This document shows, in pieces, positions 22,823-33,209 of a stretch of 64,000 nucleotides of DNA (its first letter is position 1; each line of letters starts with the position of its first letter). The translations under genes and the position numbers were made by a program. The notes beneath the pieces were generated by a model. It made no database searches. It had not been told where the DNA came from and saw nothing but the letters and a program-made list of their open reading frames with translations. The DNA is from Xylaria sp. FL1777 (lineage: Eukaryota > Ascomycota > Sordariomycetes > Xylariales > Xylariaceae), in contig MU400522.1 of the NCBI GenBank assembly GCA_022578965.1, forward strand, positions 434,001-498,000, in the 5' to 3' direction.

Positions 22823-24422
22823 CGTAGGATTTGGGGACGACCAAGGCGCAGATAACGACGACTAGTATTGCTAAACTGTTCACGCAAGCATTCCGTGGAA
22901 ATACAAATCGACACAATGCGGAAACGGATATTGACTTTGCTGGATGCACCAAGAGACGCGGCTAGATCAATAGATGGCGCAAGCCAAAAAAGAGCTCTAG
23001 CAGAACAGCGTCGTCAAATGAATGCCGCTCGCAATCGGTAATCAAGATGGCTGTTGACGTTGTTTTAGATGTAATACGATATAGCTCTTTCGGTATCTTA
23101 GAGCATCCGTAAACACCATTCGATGGAGAACGTGGGAGCGAATGGCCGTCGAGTGGGTTGTTGTCGGAGTGGCGAGGAAGGAAACGCAGGTTGGACCAAG
23201 CTACAAGCCTAGGTTTATGGTCAACGACTAGCACATGCGAAGTGAGGTGGGTTGTGCCGCACAACTAATACGAGCCCGTGGTTAACGAAGACGCCGGGGT
23301 GGTAATTGTTGGATGCCAGAATTGGAGTACAGGATGCTCGTCGTCTCGTCTCAAGTGGCGTGGGGTGGTATACCCGCTAGGATGACAACCAAGGCAAGAT
23401 ACACAGGTCGCTACCCCAGGTCCGCCGGTCGGTAGGTGACGTAGCTTAGCCTCAAATCTACCAGTTCACTACGGACCAAGCCCTAGCCCAACGCTGGTCG
23501 GCAAACAAAGCCAGGGTCGAGAATTAATGAAGCCCAGCTGGTCTCTCTGCCCGTACCAGGAGGCCGAGTGATGCAAGTCGCGCAAGTCGTAGGGTTGAGT
23601 TGGAGGCGGAACTAGCGAACGACAAAACGAGAGAGAAGTGGCGGGCTCGATTACTGTTCTCGCGAGAACCAATGTGAAGGTCTGGAGCTGTAACAAACAG
23701 CAGAGAGTAGTTATACCAAGTTGATACGGTAGAGGTGAATAGGTGGGCGAGGTAAGTGAAGTTTAGCAAAGAGAGGAGGGGTGAGAAAACTGGAGCTTGT
23801 GGTTCCAGTTTCTGGATAGGTAGACTAGGCACTGGGACTAGGCAATCTGGGTACGTAAGGTAAGTAAGTAGTGGTAGTGGATGGCGGATGGTCGATGGGG
23901 AATAGAAATACCTAGGTATGTCTGTCTAGGTATGGAAAGGGTGACGATTTGCCCCGCGCTCGCAAGCTGATTGATTCAAGATTTTATAAAAGCAAGTTAT
24001 ACTTTACGACCTGAGGTAGGTACACCTACCTAGTCTACCTCCCTCCCGCTTTTCACGTGGCTATTGGTAGCTCTGCTTAAATTGGTTTGCTCCAGATTGC
24101 AGCACTGCGGCAGGCAGGTGGTACCGACTGGAAGGCATTACCGTGCCGAACTTAAAATGGCACTATGCGTAATCACCAATGTTGGTGGTTTTAGTAAGAA
24201 CCCCATACCTATATATAAGTATCTATAGGTATGTATTGGTCCCTCGCAGAACAGTCACCTATCTACCTGTACAAGTTACCTATTTCATGTACCTACTTGT
24301 TGTTGTTCTATCAGTGCACTACGGCATTCTTACACATAAAGTAATAGTTCCACCAAAATACTCGACAAGTCAAAACTTATCAAATTAGATGACGAGGCCC
24401 TCATTTGGCTATTTCTGAGGAA

Positions 24423-24458
24423 GGGAGGGAGGGAGGGAGGGAGGGAGGGAGGGAGGGA
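24423..24458. repeat. GGGA microsatellite, nine units
   Basis: Nine perfect tandem copies of GGGA. The G-rich strand has enough GGG runs to form a G-quadruplex. Confidence 0.95.
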
Positions 24459-25062
24459 TGGATGACGACAACTGTCGGAGATCTCCAGAGAGCAATCAGA
24501 GCAAGGCCAATACCTACTTCGCCTAGGCACCATTCGTCATAGCCTGACCTGTCAATGAATGTTCACCATTTCCTTGCCAGGCCTAGCTCATTGACATTGG
24601 ATTTTCCGCGTTTCACACTACTGTGGTTTCTCACCCATGGACCCGATTCTCGCCTATGTAGGGCGCTCACGCAAGGCCTGCGATTGCTCGAGTCTATCGC
24701 AGTGTTTTGAACCCGTCTTGAGCCTGGCTGGTTGACTTGAGCCTGCATATCTGGTAGAAGATTGTGGCTAACGAGACGTCATCAAGCCACACGAGAGGAA
24801 GTGGGGTAAGCAAGAGTTCTTAGCACGACCAGCCAAGATACGTCATCATATACCCAGATGACAATCGATAATCCTGGGCAATAGCGGACTAGTTTTGCAG
24901 CAATAAATAGTAAGGTCGTGAATGGCGGTACTTCACCATTGCTACGGTGCGATGAAACAGTGGATATTGCGTGCGAATCCAGGTAGGAGTCCAGGCATTA
25001 TCTCTACTACCTTCATGTAGAGGTAGGGTACCTTTTTTGCTCGGTTGAGGAGAGATATGACT

Positions 25063-25314
25063 GGTATGTATACCGCCGCCAAAATCAGGATTGTTAGCTC
25101 GGGTACTTTACCTATATATTGCCAAAGCAAGCAGTAGTTTTTTTAGAAATACTAGGATTAAGAATGTTAGCTTAGAACCTAGCTTTATATTCTATCGGAA
25201 CAAGCTTAGTTTTACAAAAATAGCCTTAACAAAACGGTTGGCAAGCAAGTGCGGCTTACCCCTTGTTTTTGTACCTAAGCTAACATTCCTGATTCTGGCG
25301 AAGGTATACCTACC
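25063..25314. mobile_element. MITE-like element with about 43-bp terminal inverted repeats
   Basis: The left end 25063-25105 and the reverse complement of 25272-25314 agree at 36 of 43 positions, with a core AGCTAACAxTCCTGATTxTGG. A third copy of the subterminal word, GAATGTTAGCTTAG at 25162-25175, is an exact 14-bp inverted match to 25275-25288. The 252-bp total, AT-rich interior and absence of coding capacity fit a miniature inverted-repeat element. Four of the seven end mismatches are transitions. I see no clear target-site duplication, so the outer borders are uncertain. Confidence 0.55.
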
Positions 25315-26330
25315 TACATGTATACTTGGCTATGAGCCCACTACGTCATACCAACTAAAGCAAGTTGTCAAAAATGCATCACGGCAATATCTCCGCCATT
25401 TTACTATCAAACCAATTTTTGTTTAAAGCTTAGCCACTTATACGTTCAATGGGACCACCCTCAGAGTTACAGTAGAATGATTTGGATGCTCTCACAGTGA
25501 TAAGTGTTTAATTATAGCGGGCATTTTGCTCCGACACTCGAGATAGATAGGCGAACAGACTGGTCCATGTAATTGGCAAAGACTGCGCCGGTTTTTCGTT
25601 GAACCAGCCTCTGGCGCCGACTTGGCATTACAAGGCGGCCAAAACGAATAATGGCCTAGTATAGGCACCTAGGTGGCTGTTAGGTTTTGTTGGTCCATCT
25701 GTGCAAGCCGCAGGAAAGAAGCAAAAGAGCGTTGTCAAGTGGCAACACTTAAGTATGTATGTAGTCTATCTATATTACACCGCCTAGAGTTACACGAGCG
25801 GAAGCACGGGCTACCTATCGATTTTTACATAGAGCTCTGCCCCGAAGTGAGGAGAGACGCATGACTGGAGAGGGAGGTGCCGCACGTCTTGGTTCGGCCT
25901 TGGCCTTGGCTAGGAGACGTTCATATTGGTGGAGCAAACAGCCAGCAGCCGTGTCAGGCTTGCCAGATAAATACCTCACCGGCACGAATCAGCCAGATCA
26001 TGCCTTCTGTTTGCCTTCTCAACACAGAATGCGCTGCTGCAAGACGAGTAGGTAGGCCAAGAAGCTGTTTCCGGACGGTGACACAAGCCATCGATATTTC
26101 GCACTATTTTGCATCGTAGTGTTAGCACCGCCAGTCTCGTGGTGGCTGAGACGAATTAGAAGTTGTCGCCCAGAGACTTGGTATCGGCACAAGTCGCCAC
26201 AGCCCGCCACAGGCCCCCAATGATACGCCAATCAGAGGATGCCTGGATGTTCTGGGCGGGCTATCTTTTTATCAGTAGTGAGAAAAGAGGGCCTATTGCT
26301 ATATCGACATGCCGACCGGCGACTTGGATG

Positions 26331-26360
26331 GTCTTGGCGGGTCTTGGCGGGTCTTGGCCA
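26331..26360 (+). repeat. 10-bp tandem repeat, three units
   Basis: GGTCTTGGCG occurs three times in tandem; the last copy ends in C instead of G. Confidence 0.9.
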
Positions 26361-27308
26361 CTAGTGTACGTACGCAGTAGTACCTACATGTACTTCCTTA
26401 CACAGTACACTAGTACCTAGCCGCCTGCAGGCTTGGCTGATCAGCTTACCCTGGAGCCAATCGCGGAACAGGGGCCGCCAGAAACGGTGATTGCCGGTTG
26501 CAGGGGTAGACGGGTGCTGAGGGTTACCTCACGGCCCCATCTGCAGCCTTCGAGACAACCGCGAGACAACACCAATCCACTATCGCCCAGGATCAGCCCT
26601 TTTCTCTCACAGCTAGTCGCGCGTTCACGGGCTGGTCAAGTGGATCGCTGGCGCAGAACATACATGATTATACATGGCCCAAGGGTAGTATAGGTAGCAT
26701 AGGGAGCATAGGCAGCGTCCCGTACATGATCGTATGTGTGTTCTTTCTCTTCCTGTTTCTTTATCTGCACGCCGACTGCACCACGACTCCGCGCCGACGC
26801 ATTCGATGGATAGAGTTCGTGCATCCGTCCCTTGTCTCTTGCGCACGAGCCTACGCATATGCCGCCGACCGAACTCATGACTGCACCCGCGACCGCTCAG
26901 ACGTCTCTCGTACATGGCACCCACGGCTCTTATAACGACGCCGACGACGACAGCGACCGTCGTTGATACGACTCCACGACTTTCTGCCTCCTCCTCCTCC
27001 TTGTCTTTATTCGTTCCTCGCCTTCGCTATCAGGGCCCAGCCTGCTTTGTATAGCATCGCGACGGGCCAAGAACAACTTCAAATTCCCGCGACTCCCGAG
27101 TCCGGGCTACACAACCCCATCGATCAATTCGTCCCTCGTCTCACAATTCCGCGGGGCCCATCGCAGACGGCCTTCGTCTTGCTAGTAATTCGTGTTCCAG
27201 CAAGCGCGCAACGACTGCGCAAGCTCGCGTGTTGTACACTCGGTGCTTTCCCTTCCCGCAGCAAACACGCGCCCTTTGATCTCGGTAGCTGGAAACACTG
27301 AACACACC

Positions 27309-29186
27309 ATGGACTCTCCTTACACGTCTCTGGTTCTTGTCAACAATGCAGGCCTCAATTGGACCCCTGACTACGTGCCGGCATTCGATGCCGCAGTGAA
27401 GCCTCACAATAAGCACCCATCCCTCGCTGGTCTGGTAATTCTCGTCTTTGAGGCCGTCTTAGAGGTCATTTGTGTCAGCTTACCTGGCTAGTGAGTAAAT
27501 CCTGACACCGTTTCTTGTTCTGGCTATGTTGAGGAATACGCAAGGCCCCCGTTTGCAATAGAATCATGTTAGGGCTTTGCATATACCTAGAAATGTAGAG
27601 CTCTCGGCTCCTATGGTACCTGCTGACCCCGGGCGTTATAGTATTCTCGCCAGACGAGGTCTCTTCAAGCCAGAACACCAGAAGTTCGCGGCAAACTTAA
27701 ACATGTGGCTATTCACACCCTGCCTGATCTTCAGCAAACTGGCAAAGCAATTAAACCCTAATCAACTCGCCGACCTTGCCGTCATCCCAGTCATTTTTGT
27801 ATTACAGACTTGCATCTCGTACGCAGTCTCCATATGTATCTCAAGACTATTTCGGTTCGGAAAAAGAGCAACTAACTTCGTCACTGCCATGAGCGTGTTT
27901 GGGAATTCCAATTCGCTTCCCATTTCTCTTGTCATTTCGCTATCCGAGACTCTTAAGGGTTTGTCTTGGGACCGGATCCAAGGCGACCACAGCGGACTAG
28001 TGTCTTCCCGAGGTATATTATACCTGCTGATCTTCCAGCAACTTGGGCAGGTGGTACGGTGGAGCTGGGGTTTCCACATCTTGCTAGCTAAGAAGGACCA
28101 GTATGAGGAGTATCAAGATGAGTGCATTGAAGAGGGCCGATACCGAGATGACAGCACAGCCAACGAAATTTTGATACCAGGTCTTGACGGGAATGCCGAG
28201 AGCTCGGATGACGAAACATATGTCCCGGCTGGGCGAACCCCGGTTGGTGGCACATCCGGCACATCCCCTGCCGATTCCGATGACGAGAGTGGCACGCCGA
28301 AGAAACCATTAGCGACAACGATGAATGAGAACGGCAGCGATGCACCCAATGGGCCATTTGAGATGCCCGCTGATGATCCGGATGATATCATGTCATTTCC
28401 ACGCATGCGAGATCTAGATGAGCCACAGGCCTCCAAAGGCATCCGGGCCTTCCTTGCTCGATCCAAGTTTGCTCTTTACCGGGCTTCGACCCGCGCAAAA
28501 GAAGGAACCCGCCTATTATGTTTGCGCACCTATGCTAAGCTACCCCCCGGCCTCAGGTTGCTACTAAAGAAAACGACGAATTTTATCAGCGAATTTATGA
28601 ATCCTCCACTGTGGGCCATGCTTATCTCCATCGTTGTGGCCTCGATTCCTCGTCTCCAACAGTTATTCTTCGAAAAAGGGTCGTTTGTCAAGAACAGCGT
28701 CACTGACGCGGTCACACTAAGTGGAAACGTTGCCGTACCACTTATCCTTGTAGTGTTAGGCGCCAACCTAGCCAATAACACAAAAGACAGCGAGGTCAAA
28801 GATTCAGAAGAAGCTCGGATAGGGTCGCGACTCCTTATTGCGTCGCTTATCAGCCGAATGGTGCTCCCGACCCTTCTCATGACACCCATTCTGGCCCTCA
28901 CGGCGAAATACATCCCTATTAGCATCTTGGATGACCCTATATTTATCGTCGTCTGTTTTCTCCTTACCGGCGCACCGAGTGCTCTTCAACTAGCACAGAT
29001 TTGCCAGATCAACGAGGTCTACGAAGGCGTCATGTCCAAGATTTTATTCCAGAGCTACGTCGTTTGGTGAGTGTACTCAGTCAAAGATTATCGTGTGTTA
29101 GATGGCTAACAATGGACAGGATTCTTCCATCGACATTGGTTTTAGTGATGCTGGCACTAGAGACCTTGGAATGGGCAGGAGTTTAA
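27309..29186 (+). CDS. Auxin-efflux-carrier (AEC) family membrane transporter
   Basis: Exons 27309-27490, 27642-29066 and 29120-29186 (557 aa; introns of 151 and 53 nt, the second with a GCTAAC branch site at 29105). The family comprises PIN-like permeases with two five-helix bundles; yeast relatives include ECM3. In the sequence, TM segments lie at about 40-60 (LAGLVILVFEAVLEVICVSL), then NMWLFTPCLIFSKL and VIPVIFVLQTCISY, a GNSNSLPISLVISL helix (the conserved N..S.P stretch), a long acidic cytoplasmic loop (about 215-350, rich in Asp/Ser/Pro), and a second bundle with PPLWAMLISIVVASIP, NVAVPLILVVLGANLA, LLIASLISRMVLPTLL and DPIFIVVCFLLTGAPSALQ. The last exon encodes only 22 residues (ILPSTLVLVMLALETLEWAG) and completes the final helix. 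The substrate in fungi is unknown. It is divergent from PBS2, 4.5 kb away. Confidence 0.9.
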
Positions 29187-30433
29187 AATGAACTATACGA
29201 ATGTTGGAATAACAGGAAAGAAACAGCCAGGTGTGCGTCTCAGTCACTCTTAGTTTCTCCACGTTCATTTAACAAGATAGGACTACCACGTGCGTTATAC
29301 ACTGTCAATACGAGAGGACAAACAGAGGACCCAGCACTTGCTACGTCGCATAATATAGGCTTTACATGTTGCAGCCAACAGGTGGTTTACGAACAACATA
29401 TATAGAGTGTGTATCAGGTCAGTTCATGATCGGCGCTGGCGTTGGGATTGACTTTAGGATTTTTACAGGCCTAGGAAAAGAGTACCTTTCAGCAAGGCTA
29501 AACAAGGCGAATAGCCCTATGGTTATATACACGGTAAAGGCGCCCCCCAAAAAAAACTACCGGTTCCCCTTCTACCTGAGCGGAAATTAGGGAAAAGTGA
29601 AAAGAAAAGGAAACAGATCAATCAGTACAGAAGACGACATCGAAGAAGTACCTCAGTCAATACATCTGTACTTCATCAATTGAAACCGAGACGAAGCAAC
29701 CCTGCTACTAGCACAAAAGGGGACGGAGTAGGAAACACTCACTGTGACAGTCACCGTTCATCAATCTACTTTCTGCAACCCAGTCATGTGCGTATCGTAG
29801 CAAAGCGAAAATAGTCTTAATTTTATGATACTCTTTAGAACATCATACTGCCAACAAAAAATCTCGAAACTATAACTGTGTTATCTATGCCAATTATAGT
29901 TATATGATTAGAATCGTAGAGATTAACCGTTTATAGTTATAGGTATTCTAACTGCGCCACCATATAATATCTATTGGGTGGCCATAATCATCAGACAAGC
30001 ATGGTACTTGTCTCGCAATTTGAAGAATAGCTTCACTTATATACCTAGGTACTAAGGTACCTACCTACCTAGGATAGATACTTATGCAACTCCACATGGC
30101 TGGCTGCTTAGGTTATCTAATCGATAAGACTGTTTTCTCGAGCGATTCCCCCCACCTTTTTACTATCTCCCAGCTATCAATACCACCCTGCCGCCTGGGT
30201 TCGGTGTGAGCATCAGAATGCCACAGGGCGAGGTTGTAGGTCCCTCAGGTAGTGTAACCTACCAGCCATTGTTATTATATGCATATATTTTTTGTCACGC
30301 TCAATGTGATACATCTACCAGGCTATCACAACATTTTTCTTCTCGCAGCAAGCCCCTGTTCGCAAATATAGGGCGTAAAAAGAAGGCCCGGCACCAAAAA
30401 GCGTCCAACTCGCGCTGGCCGCAACGCTTCAAC
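29187..30433. other. Intergenic, no gene seen
   Basis: 3' flank of the transporter and promoter/leader of the sirtuin gene. TACCTAGGTA-like words cluster at 30040-30075. A TATAGTTAT word recurs on both strands between 29868 and 29945. No gene recognised. Confidence 0.5.
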
Positions 30434-31898
30434 ATGGGCCAGGAAACCTCGAGCCTGGTGTCCGAGGACACACGCCCAGACACGCTCTCGGATCGTAGCA
30501 TAGCGGCCGTCGCCGAGCTGATCAAGAGAGGACAGGCGAAACGAATCGTCGTTATGACGGGCGCCGGCATTTCTACAGCTGCAGGAAGTAAGTGTCTGTC
30601 TCTTCCTTTGTTCCCCAACCTCCTCCAATCCCCGGCCTTCAATCCCCCCCAGTCGTGTTACGATGGCGCAATCCAGGCACGGTGCATTCAGTCTGGTGTT
30701 TCTGTGCTTTACTCAATGCGCCGTGCCTGGATCCTAACAATCTGCCTTGTCTCAAGTACCCGACTTCCGCTCTCCCAAGACCGGGCTCTACCACAACCTC
30801 GCGCGGCTCAATTTGCCCCATCCAGAGGCAGTCTTCGAGATAGACTTCTTCCGCGATAACCCGCGGCCCTTTTATGTCCTAGCAAAGGAGCTGTACCCGG
30901 GCAATTTCCATCCCACCATATCACACACCTTCGTAGCGCTTCTAGCGAAGAGGAAGCTCCTGCGCATGCTCTTCACACAGAATATCGACTGCCTCGAGCG
31001 CGCTGCCGGCGTTCCACCAGAGTTGATCGTCGAGGCCCACGGCAGCTTCGCCACCCAGAGATGCATCGACTGCAAAGGGCCCTATCCTGACGCAGAGATG
31101 CGCAAGTGTGTTGAGTCGGCATCTCCACCGATCTGTGTTCACGAGGAATGTAGGGGTTTTGTGAAGCCCGACATTGTGTTTTTCGGCGAGCAGCTGCCTA
31201 ATACCTTCTTTAAAAATGCAAGCGTGCCGCAGGAGGCAGATCTCGTCATAGTTGTCGGGACGAGTCTGATGGTTCACCCATTTGCGGGATTACCGCGCTT
31301 AGCCAGGGATAGCGTACCCAGGCTATTGTTGAACATGGAGCGGGTGGGTGACTTGGGTACGCGACCCGATGACGTACTGTGTCTAGGACCATGCGACGAC
31401 GGTATCCGCAAATTAGCCGATGAACTTGGGTGGAGAGACGAACTAGAGAAGATGTGGGTAGATCTCGTGGGCGAGAAAGAAGCAGCGCGACAGCGATCAA
31501 GGGAAAGACAAGAGCAAGTGTATGATGAGCTCGATGAGATTGATGAGCTGGTGCAACAATTGGAATTGTCCGAGGACCATGACGACCACGATTCTGATGC
31601 TGCTGCTAATGCCGAGCCGCAGGAGAAAAAAGAAAGCGAGAAGCCGACGACGACTTCAAGTCCTCCTCCTACACAGTCAGCAGGTGGTGCGTCTCTGGCG
31701 ACAGAAGAAACACTCGCGACACGACATCCTGAAGGAAACATCCAAGAGAGCGAAGGAGATGAAAGCATTGCTCATACAACGCAACACGTTCCGAAGGCAA
31801 GTCTCGAGGCGACGAAGGAAGTACTTGGCAGAGTGGATGTGGCCACATATACGCCCATCCAAGCTGAGAATACTGCATCCACTATAGAAGAAAAATAA
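30434..31898 (+). CDS. hst2: NAD-dependent protein deacetylase, sirtuin of the HST2 type
   Basis: Exons 30434-30587 and 30757-31898, joined across a 169-nt intron (431 aa). Sirtuins remove acetyl groups from lysines using NAD+. Visible motifs: GAGIST-AAGIPDFRSP (residues 43-57, NAD binding, interrupted by the intron inside the AAG-I step), TQNID, the catalytic HGSFATQRC, a zinc site of four cysteines (CIDC ... ICVHEEC), KPDIVFFGE and VVGTSL. Class I HST2-like proteins are mostly cytoplasmic. The start at 30434 is chosen because it gives MGQETSS; Gly2 followed by Ser6 is an N-myristoylation consensus. An in-frame ATG at 30206 would bury this and adds unconvincing residues. The C-terminal 120 residues are acidic, Ser/Thr/Glu-rich and probably disordered, after a coiled-coil-like stretch (EAARQRSRERQEQV). 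The intron holds a strong hairpin (listed separately). Confidence 0.93.
30671..30732 (+). other. Intronic hairpin in the sirtuin gene
   Basis: The arms 30671-30692 and 30711-30732 are 22 nt each and pair at 20 Watson-Crick positions plus one G-U, with one C-C mismatch and an 18-nt loop. The 3' arm ends directly before the intron branch word CCTAAC (30733-30738). It could shorten the distance between donor and branch site, modulate splicing, or yield a small RNA. Function is unknown. Confidence 0.75.
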
Positions 31899-32972
31899 CT
31901 GGACAGAAAGCGATAGCAAAGACGGAAAGTCGACGTTACGGTTAAGGAAGTGTCACACGACACCTTGCCTTATTGGCTTTTGATATCTAGGCAAATTTAA
32001 GGACGCACAGCACGAGGCGTTTCGGGATCGGAGTAAACTTGACTAAGACAAATCATAAGACGGCCAGAGATTTGGGTTTCCTTACACACATATAGATACA
32101 CTGGATATGCCGGCTTACACGGCCAGCCTCCAGCGGCTCAGAACTTAATCCTAATGAGATATTACGGTTATGGTCTGAATCTGAGGTGTCTGCATGTCTG
32201 ATTATACGGCCGCACCTAGAGTTTCAGTCAGAGGTAGCCAAGGAGAAGCGGTGACCGCATGTAAATCGTGGCTTTTGGGATCCTCACAGCCCATTCGTGA
32301 GTTAGAAACAGCTAAGGCGGGCTAGGTCACGGTACATATACCCGAGACAGCCCACCAAGGCCGGTCTTACTCGGCATGGCTCGGCGCCGAGGTGGCTTTC
32401 ATACGGTACCTACTACCTAACTGAAATCAAGATAGTGGGTTTGGATTCCGTTATTGCCTTGCTCGACAGTGTCATGTGACCACTTCAAGAACGAACCTCT
32501 TTGTAGATTGGTAGCAGATATCACCAGTATGGTTCTGGGCTCGCTTTCACATCAGCGTAGATTCGCAATACACCGAGCCTGACAGACAATAACTGCAGCA
32601 GGTATATAAGAGCGTAGATGAGGGCTTTTCAAGTAGACTCTATCCTAGACACTCGGCATTCTTGGCCGCGTCTAGGCGCTTGAGTCTTGGACGCCCGTGA
32701 GGTGACAATTTGTTGTTTGGTTTTCGGAAGGTGTTTCTTGGTCGGCACCGCAGAACTTGGTTCAGCTCGGCTCGAGCCATCAACTACTTAGTAGTAGTTA
32801 TATATCGCTCACTGGTCTCTCTCTCTGTGCGCGTCCATTTTGCAGATCAACCCGACCCTACCTCCCAGCCCTTCAATCAACCGATCAAACAAGCTCATAA
32901 ACGATTCGGTATATAAGAAAAAGATAATACCAAATAAACATAAATGCACCAGAACATCAAAATTTAAAAAAA
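31899..32972. promoter_or_regulatory. Intergenic, promoter region of the small secreted protein gene
   Basis: Two TATA-box-like words precede the cysteine-rich protein gene: TATATAAG at 32603-32609 (within GGTATATAAG) and again at 32910-32917, about 56 nt before the ATG. The stretch directly before the ATG is A-rich. The left half is the sirtuin 3' flank. The far TATA would imply a leader of about 330 nt, possibly with an intron; the near one would imply a very short leader. Confidence 0.4.
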
Positions 32973-33209
32973 ATGCAACTTATAATCCTCCTCGCCTTTC
33001 TTTCCGCGGTCCTCGCAGCTCCGGCAGAGATGGGCGCGAGAGCAGAGCAATCCGAGGCTTCGATGCTGGAAACGCGCCAGTACTACAACGGTCCGTGCTC
33101 GCACACCGAATGCGGCGTGAGCCGGATCAACTGCCGCGATATCAGGCTGTGGTGTGTCGCTTATCCCTCCTTCAGTCAGCCGCAGGGGTGCACTTGTAGC
33201 CCGCTTTGA
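32973..33209 (+). CDS. Small secreted cysteine-rich protein (effector candidate)
   Basis: Single exon, 78 aa. An N-terminal signal peptide is clear (MQLIILLAFLSAVLAAP, cleavage after about residue 15-17). A short linker follows, then a compact C-terminal domain with six cysteines in the order C-x4-C-x6-C-x6-C-x12-C-x-C, ending in CTCSPL. Six cysteines in about 40 residues predicts three disulphides. I recognise no named family. Small size, secretion and cysteine density are the usual marks of fungal effectors, antimicrobial peptides or small hydrophobin-like surface proteins; the spacing lacks the CC doublets of hydrophobins. The gene is isolated, with 1 kb of intergenic DNA on the left and 2.9 kb on the right, a common setting for effector genes. 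The A-rich sequence before the ATG and two upstream TATA words support expression. The secretion call is good; the role is inference. Confidence 0.75.
   Translation: MQLIILLAFLSAVLAAPAEMGARAEQSEASMLETRQYYNGPCSHTECGVSRINCRDIRLWCVAYPSFSQPQGCTCSPL

Larger units (their letters stand above)
22823..27308. other. Long intergenic region between divergent PBS2 and transporter genes
   Basis: 4.5 kb with no supportable gene. The two ends are promoters and leaders; the pyrimidine-rich minus strand at about 23.5-23.8 kb looks like leader or promoter of PBS2. Inside lie a GGGA microsatellite, a 10-bp tandem triplet and a 252-bp inverted-repeat element, listed separately, plus TACCTAGGTA-like words near 23.9, 24.0 and 24.2 kb. 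Confidence 0.5.

Noticed and set aside
23469..23832. Minus-strand frames upstream of PBS2
   Set aside because: Pyrimidine-rich leader composition; no domain and no splice connection in frame with PBS2.
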